Source: Phytophthora hibernalis (lineage: Eukaryota; Oomycota; Peronosporomycetes; Peronosporales; Peronosporaceae). From it: a stretch of DNA of 64,000 bases. The stretch is taken from contig JAAKBF010000390.1 in the NCBI GenBank assembly GCA_012656075.1, forward strand, positions 310,001 to 374,000, given 5' to 3'. The position numbers and the translations under genes are program-made. The notes below the pieces were generated by a model, which was not told the DNA's origin, did no database searches, and saw nothing but the letters and a program-made list of their open reading frames with translations. This document shows positions 33,026 through 43,303 of the stretch, in pieces; position 1 is the first letter of the stretch; each line of letters opens with the position of its first letter.

Positions 33026-33593
33026 AGTATTGAAATGATTATTACAGCTTCTAATGTTTTGCAATGCAATACTATACCGGTACTGTATTTTCCGACCTTG
33101 ATGCCAATCATGCCTGCGTATTTACTCAAACGAAACCCCTCCCAATGCGTGTAGCTTTCTCACCGTGTATCCATAGGCTACCGGGCATAGTAATTTCCTA
33201 ATTTTTGTTGGACTGCGCTTCAATATATTCCAAACGTACGGAATTATCTAACACACCACTGTAGTGTGCTCTAGTATGTTGCTCGAAGAAAAATCATCCA
33301 AAATGTTGTTCGAACGGTCTGGATAAATCATCTGCTGCAGGTAAAATACGATTATAAGTGATATCATATCATAGAGGTGTTTTGTCCTAATCTTCTGCGG
33401 ATGGGTCAACCGCCACAAATAATTTTTTAATCGACCCGGTTATAAAATTTAGCAGGGTTTAAAGCTTATTTGCTGAAGTATCCAAATCGTATAACGAAAG
33501 GTATCAGAAATGCAAGGATTCAGACCTCGTTGCTATCCCTGGTAGACTCTGGATATAAAATCCAGCCAGCCAATAAGCGAACAAATACTGAGA

Positions 33594-34426
33594 TTATGGC
33601 ATCACACGACTGATTTCACTGCTGCTAAGCAGTGAGCTGCTAAACGCCACGTAGCAAAAGACGGCTACTTCCACATGTAGTAACTTCCTTCTACATGTAG
33701 TCTTCTTCTCCTCATGTCTGAGAGATACCTCGTATACTGTAGAGATGCAGAAAGTTACAGCGTCTTCGTTGACGACCAGGAGGCTTTCACAACAGAAAAT
33801 GAGGAGACAATCCACTTCCGCGGAGACAGATCCGATAGCAGGAGGCCACAACACAGGCTTGAAGGAGACAGATCCGGTGGCTGGAGGCCACATCACACGT
33901 TTGACCACGGGCAGGCTACCACAGAACGCGACATTCAGTTAGACAAGCCACTTGAGGTACGAAGTTCATAATTTGAACGAACCGTAAGGGTCCGCCAACT
34001 CAAGTTGCCGTTCACGAATCATCCGTTTTTTACGCGCTCCGGGGTGTCCATAACTATCAAATAGTCTCCGTTCCAATTCTCCGTCGGATCAGGAAATCTA
34101 TAGTCTCGCACTCGAGCTTGTGGGTTCATCTTGTTGCGCGCGCTCATGATCACTGAGGTAGCCATCTCCCCCTCTAGTTGTTTCACCTCAGGATCCGTTT
34201 TGTGCAGCCAGGCTCCATCCTTTTTGGCCAAGAACAGTGTCAATTCGCTGGCGTCACATTCGAACTTCATGCGGTCTCGAATCTCCTCTTTCAACTCTTG
34301 CACCGATCGACGCTCACTGATATACAGCCCGAAGGTGACCCCGTCCCGACAGTCACACCGTACAACTTCTTCGTTCTCATCTTGAAAATCTTGAATGAGC
34401 GGGTGGGCGTGGAGCTTCACGAGCAT
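33594..34426 (-). pseudogene. Crinkler (CRN) effector fragment, copy B
   Basis: Leftward paralogue of CRN-A. The frame from 34426 reads a ubiquitin-like segment (LYISERRSVQELKEEIRD), LTLFLAKKDGAWLH, then RVRDYRFPDPTENWNGDYL without the break seen in copy A. It ends at a stop at 34019, caused by two extra bases in an A-rich stretch at about 34020-34026. The downstream region (33594-33908) is open in another frame and carries the WPPA(T/I)GSVS tandem repeat. The two copies are therefore broken at different places. No complete C-terminal effector domain is present. Confidence 0.85.
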
Positions 34427-34578
34427 GACAAGAGATGACTGCTGTTTAGGAAATTAGGTAGTGGACAACCATAAATTTATATCACTAGGCCGTGGGATTC
34501 TAGAAGACCGTAATACCTATCAGTAAGCACTAAATGTCCCGTAGTCGATGCGAATTTGTTGCTTCTTGCTCTTCGCAT

Positions 34579-34970
34579 TCAGATAGTCTTTGTATCTTTC
34601 AAAAGCTGAAGCACACACCGGTAATATCCAGAACAGCACGCGTCACACTTCCACTGACCAGAACCTGGATCGAAGTCGTGAAAAATACCTCGCAACAGGT
34701 TTTCATTTGAGCAGTACAGGTACATCCCGCAGAGCAAAGTAAGGACCAAGCAAAACCAGCTACACAAGGCCACCCGTCTCGCTTTTCCTGCAGGCAGGAG
34801 CAGATATTATCACAAAACTCGGCAATGGCAAGTTAACATGTAGAGTTGCAAGATTACAAACCGTCCAAATGCTGCATCACGTAGAATTGTCTTCTCTTGT
34901 CGTACACAGAACGCAGCTTTTCAATGATAGGTGGTGAAACGTTATCGATCAGCACATGAACCGTGTGGAG
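34579..34970 (-). pseudogene. small membrane-protein fragment with one intron
   Basis: Exon 1 (from about 34970) reads LHTVHVLIDNVSPPIIEKLR. A GT-AG intron at 34788-34861 (74 bp) keeps the frame. Exon 2 has one hydrophobic segment (CSWFCLVLTLLCGMYLYC) and a Cys-rich end (WKCDACCSGYYRC), with the stop at 34579. Upstream of exon 1 the frame meets a TGA and no start is visible before the Harbinger relic begins. The 5' end was probably lost to that insertion, or another exon is missing. Function unknown. Confidence 0.5.
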
Positions 34971-35141
34971 TTGCTCCTTATGAGGGAATCAATGGTCGGG
35001 TCAGACATGGAGTCCGTTTCAAGCACGCCGCAATTCCTTTTCATCATCTTCTTTACTCCACAAGAGATTCCTCGATTTCCCAACGCTACAGACCTTAACC
35101 AGACCTCAACCAGTTGTGACACGAGGGGCGCGGGCGCAAGA

Positions 35142-35690
35142 TGAACTCCCCATCAGACGACGAGCTGTCGGACAGTGAGAGCAGTGACGAGGAGGTGACC
35201 CCCTTGCTGTAGACATGACGAGCTAGCGTTAGGTCAATTCGACCTTGTGCTTCCAGTTACTTGGAGCCCAATGCGCGTGCTCAGATTGAAATCTAGCTTT
35301 CTTTGAAGATATGTATTCTATTCATACTGACACTTCTATGGATGTAGGTATTCACAGCTCTGATGCTCAGCCACACCAGCGATTGGCGCAAAGGCAAGCA
35401 CGTCCTGGGCGTGCTGAAAATATTGAGCGGGATGCTCATGCAGGACACGAACGGCTATGGAGGGACTATTTTTGTGAAGCACCACTCTACTCGACCAAGA
35501 CATTTGAGCGCCGATTCCGAATGGAGCGCTCCTTGTTTGTACGTGTGATGGAAGTCGTCGTCGAGTGTGATCCGCAGTTCGAGCAGCTATACGACGCCGT
35601 AGCTGTTGGCAGCAACAACTACGATTTTTTGCGTGTAGTGTGCGAGCGAATGTCATACTTCGCGCGTGACATTTCGCGCGCAACTTCTAG
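35142..35690 (+). pseudogene. PIF/Harbinger transposase N-terminal relic
   Basis: Begins with an acidic start (MNSPSDDELSDSESSDEE at 35142). It continues in another frame with LWRDYFCEAPLYSTKTFERR, the conserved N-terminal block of PIF/Harbinger-type nucleases, then FRMERSLFVRVMEVVVECD. It stops being recognisable at about 35690, where a second Harbinger-like gene begins. No DDE catalytic part belongs to this piece. Confidence 0.75.
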
Positions 35691-35695
35691 CCACC

Positions 35696-36605
35696 ATGCC
35701 CCGAACAAGCAAGCGGGAGCGTTTCCTGCGAAAGCTCCGACGTACCCTCAGATCACGTCGCCGTGCAGCTTCCTTTCGGGTTGACGACGTACTGGAAGAT
35801 GAAGTCGATGAGCATATTGAGATGCAGTACGAAGACGTTGCATGCTCTCGATACGCTTTTCGAAGTGAACGCTACCGCAATCGCAAGGATAAGTGGAAAG
35901 GATACTTGGACGAGCATGGCGAGCTTAATGACGAGGAGTTTCTCGGTCATTTTCGCGTCAGTCGAGGGCTTTTGCGGCCTTACTGGAACTTATTCGTGAC
36001 AACCCTGCCTTCCGACCAACTGGTCGTCGAGGTTTTCGTGGGGGCCGGAGCTGCATCTGCTCATACTGTTGAAGTTTCTCGGAGGTTTTGGTAACGAAAA
36101 CACGTCTCCAAAACTCGCTCACTTCTTCGGTGTGGGTAAAGGTTCTATCAAGAACTACGTACGACGTACGTGCTGCGCGCTACTTGAGCTGCAGGACAGT
36201 ACAATCACATGGCCAGATCGAGAGGAGAGCGAGATCATCGCTGCTCGAATCCAAGAGAAATTTGATTTCGTTAATTGCGTTGGCTTCGTGGATGGAACTC
36301 TGCTACCCTTGGAATTCAAGCCTAGCCGAAACGGCGAAGACTACTTCTCTAGAAAAGGTGGCTATTCGCTCAATGCCCTCGTAATTTGTGATGATGTTGC
36401 TCGTGTGCGTGACGTAGTCGTCGGCTGGCCAGGAAGTGTTCACGATAATCGCGTCTGGACTACGAGTCGAATCTGCAGAACCCCAGAAGTATTTTTTATC
36501 ACAACCAGTATCTTTTGGGCGATTCAGCGTTTATTGCGTCACGGAGGCTCCTCTCATCTTCGACAACTTGTCCGGTGGCCCCAAGCTAGTCTGCAGCAGT
36601 TTTAA
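35696..36605 (+). pseudogene. PIF/Harbinger DDE transposase, frameshifted and truncated
   Basis: Starts at the ATG at 35696 with a basic segment (RTSKRERFLRKLRRTLRS). Frame changes lie at about 35960 and 36050, and a third near 36460. The catalytic part shows GFVDGTLLPLEFKPS (first Asp), DYFSRKGGYSLNALVICDD and VGWPGSVHDNRVW (second Asp). The C-terminal part with the last acidic residue is missing. The sequence runs directly into a minus-strand SANT-like frame, the expected partner gene of Harbinger elements. Confidence 0.85.
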
Positions 36606-37439
36606 AAGACTGTTCGAGGCTCAAAATCTTGGATTGGATGTCCTTCGCAGACCGTGATGTAGTGACACCACATGAAGTAATGAAACGCACGACTTCAGCA
36701 GCAATGGTCGTTTTGGTTTCACCGTGCTGGGCATCTCCACCACGATAGCGATTATAGTTGTCTCCAGTAGTCATCCAATCAATCAAACAACTAACGGAGC
36801 TGATGCTAGGTGTTGGGCCGTCGTTGTGCCAATCCACTCGTTTCTTGCCACTGGATTGGGGCTCTTCAGCTTCTCGCAAGGCTTTTTCACTGCATTGAAG
36901 CAGCGCTTCCCGCACACTGCGACGAGAACATCGTCACTGTCGCTAAACTTGGCCAATAGATCAGCAAAACAGGCCTGATGGATCTTGTTATCGCACTTTG
37001 TGCTGTTAGAGCAGAGCAGCAGTGTCGCGTCCTCCGTAGTCTCCTTGACGACCTTCCTGCACAGCTTCCACTTGCATACAGACGCCATAGTCCAGAGCAC
37101 ACGGAGTTGCGCCTCGTGTCCCAGAGAGCTGAAAGCTGAATGGTACGCACACGCACATTCAACAGCCTTGTTAGCAGTGCTAGCTGCCGGGATGAACGAC
37201 CCCCACCATTGCATCGATGTACCTCGTCGCAGATCGCACATCGCAGACCAGACCCACGGGGCGCAACAGCACCAATTGAAGCGCTGTTCGAGGCGCTGAC
37301 GCGTGTGACCTTGTACACCACATCGCAATTGTGGCCGTGGTTCAGAGACGACAGAAAAATATGGTCCTGCTGCTGCGAGAGAAAAATAAGCCGTCCTCGT
37401 TTCAGGAACGCGAATTTTATTCGGCCAATCATGTTTCAC
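36586..37439 (-). pseudogene. Harbinger second ORF, zinc and SANT/Myb-like
   Basis: Read leftwards, the frame from 37439 contains a Cys/His-rich part (CKWKLCRK, CSNSTKCDNKIHQACF). A frame change at about 36830 leads to LIDWMTTGDNYNRYRGGDA and SAKDIQSKILSLEQSFKTAA, a Myb/SANT-like tri-helix. PIF/Harbinger elements usually carry such a DNA-binding second protein next to the nuclease. It is convergent with, and touches, the transposase at 36605. Assignment is by motif pattern and position. Confidence 0.6.
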
Positions 37440-37544
37440 CTTTTCCGAACAAAGAAAAAACGTTGTTGCTGCCAGAGTTGGCGACCACTATTACATGTAT
37501 TTTTTTAATATACGGATTATTGTGTTACTGACCGAAGTCGAACT

Positions 37545-37890
37545 CTAATAACCATCCATGACTGGCCATTTCTTCCTGTCATGTCCTTCACTACACACAC
37601 TCTTTTCCCTTCCTCTGCATATTCTATCCGCCTCCAGTTCGTGTTCGCTCTTGATTGACCCACCTCCTACCGATGTGGTCCCACCAGTGTCTGGTGTCGC
37701 TCTCATGCCTGCAACTTGCACCGACGTACAGCTCGTGCATGCACCTTTCGCCCGCCGATACAATTGCCACGCTTCTCTGGTTATCCATGGCATAGTTTGC
37801 GATCCAATCCACAGTCTTGTTGTTCACCCTATAATGGTGACTCCAGGTTTGCACACCACACACGTCTGCCAAACGTCTCGCAATATCGAA
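37545..37890 (-). pseudogene. 5'-truncated LINE 3' end (RNase H tail)
   Basis: On the minus strand, ARRLADVCGVQTWSHHYRVN and NKTVDWIANYAMD match the last RNase H segment of the LINE at 32.69-32.79 kb, at about 60-70 percent by eye. Only the last 350 bp of the element are present. The join to ankyrin sequence is at about 37885. It is a short 5'-truncated copy of a related LINE family, a common outcome of LINE insertion. Confidence 0.75.
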
Positions 37891-38201
37891 CTTTGCGTGA
37901 CTTTGGCACAGAAGCCTCTGCAGCAGCTGAGCATGGCCATGTCCAAGTGCTGGAGTTCCTACACCCGAGTCTGGACGAGGACGAACTGGAGAGTGCCATG
38001 GAAGCAGCTGCAACCCATGGCCACGTTCAAGTTTTGGAAGCTCTGCAGGCTCAAGACGCACACCATCTCAAACTGTTTCTCGTTGCGGCGGCAAATGGCC
38101 AAGTGCAGGTGCTACAGTTCTTGATGGAAAACAGGGAAATGGAGAGGCTGCGGAACATGAGTCGCTGTTGCGGGCATTATATAAAGTTTGACAGGATATA
38201 A
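37880..38201 (+). pseudogene. ankyrin fragment, close paralogue of ankyrin B
   Basis: The frame reads RTLRDFGTEASAAAEHGHVQ and continues to VLEFLHPSLDEDELESAM and AAANGQVQVLQFLMENRE. It is nearly the same as the part of ankyrin B at about 16740-16450. It starts abruptly at the LINE scrap and ends at 38201 with unrelated sequence. An internal piece only. Confidence 0.85.
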
Positions 38202-38243
38202 GTGGTGCACCCGTGGCTTATTCACGTAGGCTACTGCCAGTAA

Positions 38244-38343
38244 CCTCTAAAATCATTTTGCTGAACCCACTGCGCATAACGAGAGGTAGTACAGTGCTAC
38301 CCCTCGTTATGCGCAGTGGGTTCAGCAAAGTGATTTTTAGAGG
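38244..38343. repeat. foldback hairpin, stem of about 45 bp
   Basis: The left arm CCTCTAAAATCATTTTGCTG to CGCATAACGAG is followed by a short GTACAGTGC-type loop. The right arm is its inverted copy, ending TGATTTTTAGAGG. A further CATAACGAGGTGTA-type motif follows at about 38428. Possibly a small foldback transposon. Confidence 0.85.
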
Positions 38344-38999
38344 GATTAGATATAGAAGCAGCGATTTGCTAAAAAGTTGCGATGATTTCTAAACTGATTT
38401 GACAGGGTATTGGATTATCGAGGTGCACATAACGAGGTGTAACACTGTACTGTACAGTACATGTACCACGGTACCGGTGCAATTTGATTGAGGTACATAC
38501 ATGTACAATGTACAGTACATGTCTCTTCAATTTCTCGAACATCCGAATCGGATTCCGATGGGCTAAAGTTGTCCTGCAGTCAGCCAAAAGGCAACAGAAG
38601 TACAGTGATCTGCGTCCTTAGCGAGCACTTAAAAGTAAATAACCTCTTAAATTGTACGAACATAAAGACTGTTGGTGATACAGAGAGGCTCTCACATAAG
38701 GTATCCTTGCATTCTTTTTATACATCAGGTGTTCGTTGAGGAAGCTGATCACTGTAGTGTCGAGACCGCAATACGATTAGAAATGATACTTTTCGCTGTC
38801 ATCAAACTGAGCCATAGTTGATGATCTGATCAGACAATGCCGAATGGGATCCTCTCGGTCAGTGTGCACTCGATCCCATGGACCTCATAATATTATTGGC
38901 ACCACCACCACGGGAAGGTTCGCGTTTGCGCGTCGCCCTCTCCCCGCGTCACTTTGTCAGTCGATCACTTGGCCACACTCGAATTTCCCACTCTGCGCA
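38344..38999. other. intergenic, upstream of the condensation-type gene
   Basis: Rich in GTACATGT and CTGTACAGTAC palindromes at about 38448-38525. No supported gene. The last 100 bp before the ATG at 39000 are pyrimidine-rich and probably contain the promoter, but I cannot point to a convincing initiator. Confidence 0.4.
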
Positions 39000-40495
39000 A
39001 TGAGTTGCATCTCAAACACCACCAACGACGATAAACGCCGCTTTCCGTTGCGTGGCATGGAGCGGCTCGGTGTCGCCAACCCGGGGTGTCCATGAAATGC
39101 TGCCACACTGTTGCCATAAGCGGTGACATGGACCAACTGCTACGTTATCTACCGACAGCAGTCATGCGCACCTACAACCGCCACCCGCGTCTGCGTGCAC
39201 TCGTTGTCAAGGGTGACGAGTTTACTGCTGAAATCCAGCCACAGTTCACACTGGAAGATGTCACGACCAAGAAGCTCCTGCGCGTTCGTGAGCTCTCGGA
39301 TTCCGAGGAATGGAACGACTGGAACCATTTTGTGCAGACGGAGTCCCACGTCCCATTCGACCGCTTCAAGCAGTTCATGTTCTACCTCACAGTGTGGATC
39401 AACAAGACCGAGAACAAGGCCCGCTTCTTCCTCTTCTCGGACCACATCATGTCGGACGGCGAGTCCGGTATGATTTTCGTCAATGATATACTGGAAGACG
39501 TGGCGTTGTTGTCGATCGAGGCGGCCAAACCCGTGAACGAGTTTCCATTGCGTCCGTCATTGTACGAAATGTTGTCCACGAGTCCTTGGTGGCTCAAACC
39601 CGTGGTCAAGACGGTGCTGGCATTGCTGGTTGGTCCAGGTTTCGTCAACTCCATGAAGGAGTTCAAGCCTGTATTGACCCCGCGTGAAGACCAGAAAGAC
39701 TTCGACGCATCGTTCAAGCAGAACAACACCACACTGCTCAGCCAGGCTGGTAACCCGACCAATATGCGCGATACGCTGAGGAGATGCAAACAGGAGGGCG
39801 TCACGCTCGGTAGTGCTCTGGTCCCGATGATGGTTCTGGCTTCGTACCACGCCAGCAAGATCGACCACAGACTCAAGGGCATTGAAGAGACTGATGGTCC
39901 ATTCCACCTTGTGACTGACATGTGCTACAATTTGCGTCAACGTGTACCCAAGCCTGCGGAGGAGCGTCACATGGGTATGTACATGACCACCTCCAGGCTG
40001 GAATGGCTGACCTCAGAAGGTGTGGACATGAAGACTGCCAAGTTCTGGGACGTCGCCCGCACCTCGAAGCAGAAAATGGATGAACAAGGCGTCAATATGT
40101 TGGGAATGGCTGTGCCGTGCTTCATGATGGACCGCAAGCTTAGCAAACCTAGCAGCTTCCTTGGTGACTTCAAAGTCCGGAATTCGTGCTCCGGTGACGC
40201 CACCATCTCGAACCTCGGACGCTACAGCTACAAGACGAAGCACATTCTGGCCGCCAATGGCGAGCTTAAGGTGGAGGACATGTTCGCCTTCTGCGCTATC
40301 CCGTTCGTGACCTCGTCGTCAACGCTTTGGCTCTCGACTGTCAACAACTTCAACTACGCGATGGGTCACAAGGTCAACGAGAAGGTCGGCAGCGAGCTGT
40401 TCAACGCCTGCGTTAAAATCTGCGAGAAAGCTAGCGACATCCAGAAGGACGACACGATGGAGGACGTTCTCAAACGACTCGGCATCAAGGCCTAA
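39000..40495 (+). CDS. condensation/acyltransferase-like enzyme
   Basis: A long clean frame of about 470 codons ending at 40495. The motif FSDHIMSDGESG (about 39437-39472) matches the HxxxDG active-site motif of chloramphenicol-acetyltransferase-like folds: condensation domains, alcohol acetyltransferases and wax-ester-type enzymes. The N-terminal ERLGVANPG and CCHTVAISGDM also fit that fold's first strand. I prefer the ATG at 39000 (MSCISNTTNDDKRRF). The frame then breaks at a run of four Gs at 39083-39086, and one more G would join it to the main frame. If the break is real, translation may start at ATG 39086 or 39128. Substrate unknown; no signal peptide or membrane segment. Confidence 0.75.
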
Positions 40496-41469
40496 TCGGT
40501 ATCAAGGCTAGAAGAGTTGAGTGTTCATGAGTTATGAATGATGACTATGATGTCTTCGGATGAGCGAGCCCAACAAAAGACGTGGAAGAATGAAGACGTT
40601 GAAGCCACGAGAGAAGTAACATAAATCCGATGCTTGCAGGCTATCGTTGAGCTACACGATGAACTGTGGCTGCCAGGAGGCAGCGGGCACAAGTAAGGCT
40701 CATTAGTAGCACGAACTACAGCAACTTTAGTCATCTCGCAGTAATTGTACTATATTATATAGTACTATTATAATAGTACTAAGCTGTTATTTTTGTATCA
40801 TCAACTCAAGACCTTAGTTCGGTTTTAGCGAAGTACTACTAAGTTTCTGCGAGCATAACAATACTTTGGGAGTTGCTGGATGGCGGCAAATTAGAAGGGT
40901 GTGCATAATATGGTGCTGCAGCACCATTGTCCGAGTCCTTCGAGATTACGGAGGTCCGTATGTTTTGGCCAAATTTGATTATGTCGACTCCGTAACCTCG
41001 TTTTTCCGTGATCATGCGCAGCGTAGGATCACTACAGTACAGATTTCCGCGTGATATCGATACCGGTACATATCGCTCGCACTGCTTTGGGTTGGGGATG
41101 GTTTCCGGCGTTATACTTCGAAGTACATGTATGCATGTAGTTTTTCGTTACCACTGCGGTCGAGTCTGCTTCGTGTAGCTTGCCACCTATGGTGGAGAAA
41201 GATAACACACGTACATGTACAGTGTAGTCGACCACTACATGTAGGCAAGCACATCTCAAACGCTATCATTTGACAACTTCGATGTATACATGTGCAGAAA
41301 TCTCACTGTTGACAAATATATACAGCCCGAATAACTACAAACTTCTTCAAGGCTTTGCCAACCTTCCCTATCGCTTCTAGAAAGTTACTTTCAGTTTTTC
41401 CTCATCAAGCGCACGCACAACAGCACACTTGCTATTCTTTTAAACTACCGTACCACCTCCTGCGACTAG
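40496..41469. other. intergenic, palindromic AT repeats
   Basis: No supported gene. It holds two adjacent AT palindromes around 40747-40785 (GTACTATATTATATAGTAC and AGTACTATTATAATAGTACT) and scattered ACATGTA and ACTTCGAAGT motifs (41115-41135, 41210-41245). Confidence 0.5.
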
Positions 41470-42213
41470 ATGAAGGCAACCGGTTTCCTGATAACCCTGC
41501 TCACTGCAGCACTTGTTGTCCTGACTGAGGCAGCCGTCATCAGTCACGACCAAGTGATTCCTTTCACCGAGCCAGAACCCGTCACAATCTCTGAAAAGAC
41601 CGGCATCAAATTCAAGCCTCGACTCCTCATCTCGAACGGATGCCGTTCGTACCCTGCTGTGAATCAAGCTGGTGACACAAGTGGCGGTCTCAAGAATACT
41701 GGAGCTCCTAATGGCAAGTGCATGGGTTCCGGCTACGGCTCGCAGGTCTACGGACGCGCTGGATGGTACCGTGATGTCTGGGCTATCATGTACGCATGGT
41801 ACTTCCCGAAGGACATGGCATCCACTGAATTGGGCCACCGCCACGACTGGGAACACGCTATCATTTGGATCGATAATCCTGCTTTTGTTGAGCCGAAAAT
41901 CATGGGTGTTTCGGCTTCCTCTCACGATGGCTATGCGCAGTCTACTACCATCCCGACGGGGTCTCTAGTTGGCTCAACTGTCCTGATCAAGTACGAGAGT
42001 TTCTGGCCGATAGATCACGAGTTAAGTCTTACAACTGAGGGCGGTGATTTTCAGCCGCTGATCATGTGGGACCAACTGACTGACGCCGCCCGGAATTCGC
42101 TGAGCTCGACGGATTTCGGCAGTGCACTCATGCCAATGACGGACTTCTGGTTCCCCAGAAAGTTGGAAAAAGCATGGCCATTTGAATCGGACACGTATAC
42201 ACAAAGCGCGTAA
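41470..42213 (+). CDS. NLP (NEP1-like protein), intact reading frame
   Basis: Secreted protein of the necrosis- and ethylene-inducing-like family (NPP1 domain). Known members bind plant sphingolipids at the outer membrane face and many, though not all, cause leaf necrosis. The 247-residue frame has a signal peptide of about 21 residues. Two Cys (in SNGCRSYPA and GKCMGSGYG) place it in type 1. The conserved immunogenic block AIMYAWYFPKD is followed by the heptapeptide GHRHDWE at residues 122-128 (41833-41853), with the metal-binding residues present. Length and frame are normal and no break is seen. Whether this copy is cytotoxic cannot be read from sequence. Single exon, flanked by non-coding DNA on both sides. 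Confidence 0.95.
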   Translation: MKATGFLITLLTAALVVLTEAAVISHDQVIPFTEPEPVTISEKTGIKFKPRLLISNGCRSYPAVNQAGDTSGGLKNTGAPNGKCMGSGYGSQVYGRAGWYRDVWAIMYAWYFPKDMASTELGHRHDWEHAIIWIDNPAFVEPKIMGVSASSHDGYAQSTTIPTGSLVGSTVLIKYESFWPIDHELSLTTEGGDFQPLIMWDQLTDAARNSLSSTDFGSALMPMTDFWFPRKLEKAWPFESDTYTQSA

Positions 42214-42397
42214 GCGTGCTGGCTAGTGTAGTCCGCAGACATATTTGTGAGGTTTACTTGTAGCAGCAGGGAAACGTGTTAATATGATTGTACCTTGTTT
42301 TGATACATGTTACAACCGTGTTTTGGTGGTTACAGTTGATCATCAGTCCATTTTCAAAAAGGCCAAGACTCAAACTGCAAGATGAGAACGATCATGT

Positions 42398-43065
42398 ATG
42401 GGAAGCTGCTTTAAATTTAAAGACGCCGTCGTCGCAGAAGCGAATGTGCCGGTACTGGGATTTTTGATTGAACGAACTGAGTGCATGCGCTTTATTGTTG
42501 GAAAAAGTGGTCGATTTAGGGCACATTGGTACTGTGCGGTATCTGTGAGGTTTATCGAACAAAAGTACTCTTCGCCTTGCGATCACCGCAGACAACTGCA
42601 ATGTGTTGAAGCTATTTCTTGAGTATTCTCCTGCATTGGAATCGAGAGGCATTGGGGAGAACAGAGATGAGGACAGCGACGAATTCGACCCTGTTCAAGA
42701 AGCGATTAATTCCACGCTTGAAATTGTAATACAGGACGGCCTTTTGATAGACAGACCATCTGTCCCGATGGATGATACTTCAGTATACTGTTGTGTGCGG
42801 CGAATCAAACTGCCGTCGTGACGTTGGTTCTCAACCGATGTCAGCTGAAGCAGGAAAGTGGTAGCGTTCTCCCTATAATTGTTGCACAGCTATTCGAGAT
42901 GGCGGTGTCGCGTGGAGATGTCGACATGGGTGATTAATGCGGAGATTTCGGTGTGGGAACTTCTCTGACCACCGCTATGCGAAGCGGAAGTCTTGAAATG
43001 GTCAAATCTCTCCTCAAGATTGCGTGCCGAGACGACAAAGTAGACTTTTGGTTGAAGCAACAGTA
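42398..43065 (+). pseudogene. ankyrin-repeat gene relic
   Basis: Rightward pieces in several frames: KDAVVAEANVPVLGFLIERT (42420 on); LKLFLEYSPALES (42603 on), which matches LKLFLEYCPSRMP of ankyrin B; TLVLNRCQLKQESG (about 42820); and TTAMRSGSLEMVKSLLKIAC (about 42970). The order matches the C-terminal half of ankyrin B. Multiple frame changes and a stop make it a relic. Confidence 0.7.
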
Positions 43066-43303
43066 AATGATCAACATCGTGGAGGAGCTGCTCATTCACA
43101 TCGACTAGGACACACTCACACAAATCGAGAAAGCTGGGAATGCTGTTTGCTACCCGTACTGGAGAAAGGTGAACTTGGCGCGTTCAGGTGCTAAGAGCGC
43201 ACGGCTAAAGTGGAGGAAATCGTAGTGGTGGGGCAGCAACATTGGAGGTTGAGCAAGAACCAGTTGGAGTGAATTTTACCTTGAATTGCTTTGCTAGGAG
43301 AAC

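Larger units (their letters stand above)
23587..33100 (+). mobile_element. hAT-like MITE carrying the LINE
   Basis: Without the LINE this is a 211-bp element (23587-23722 plus 33026-33100). The left end CAGGGCTCGAAAAAAC is an imperfect inverted match of the right end (read inversely CAAGGTCGGAAAATAC). It is flanked by an 8-bp direct repeat, ACGCCAAT (23579-23586) and ATGCCAAT (33101-33108). Copy B of the host repeat at 62.39 kb has a single ATGCCAAT and no insert, an empty site. Eight-base duplications and CAGGG ends are typical of hAT elements. It encodes no transposase. Confidence 0.85.
23516..33365 (+). mobile_element. old repeat, copy A, split by nested insertions
   Basis: The outer segments 23516-23586 and 33101-33365 align, in order and after reverse complement, with the uninterrupted copy at 61905-62457. 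Shared strings include GAATCCTAAATTCATCGATC on the left and GGTCTGGATAAATCATCTGC on the right. Copy A also lacks about 200 bp present in copy B, between about 33215 and 33230. The family is unidentified and no coding domain is visible. Confidence 0.85.
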
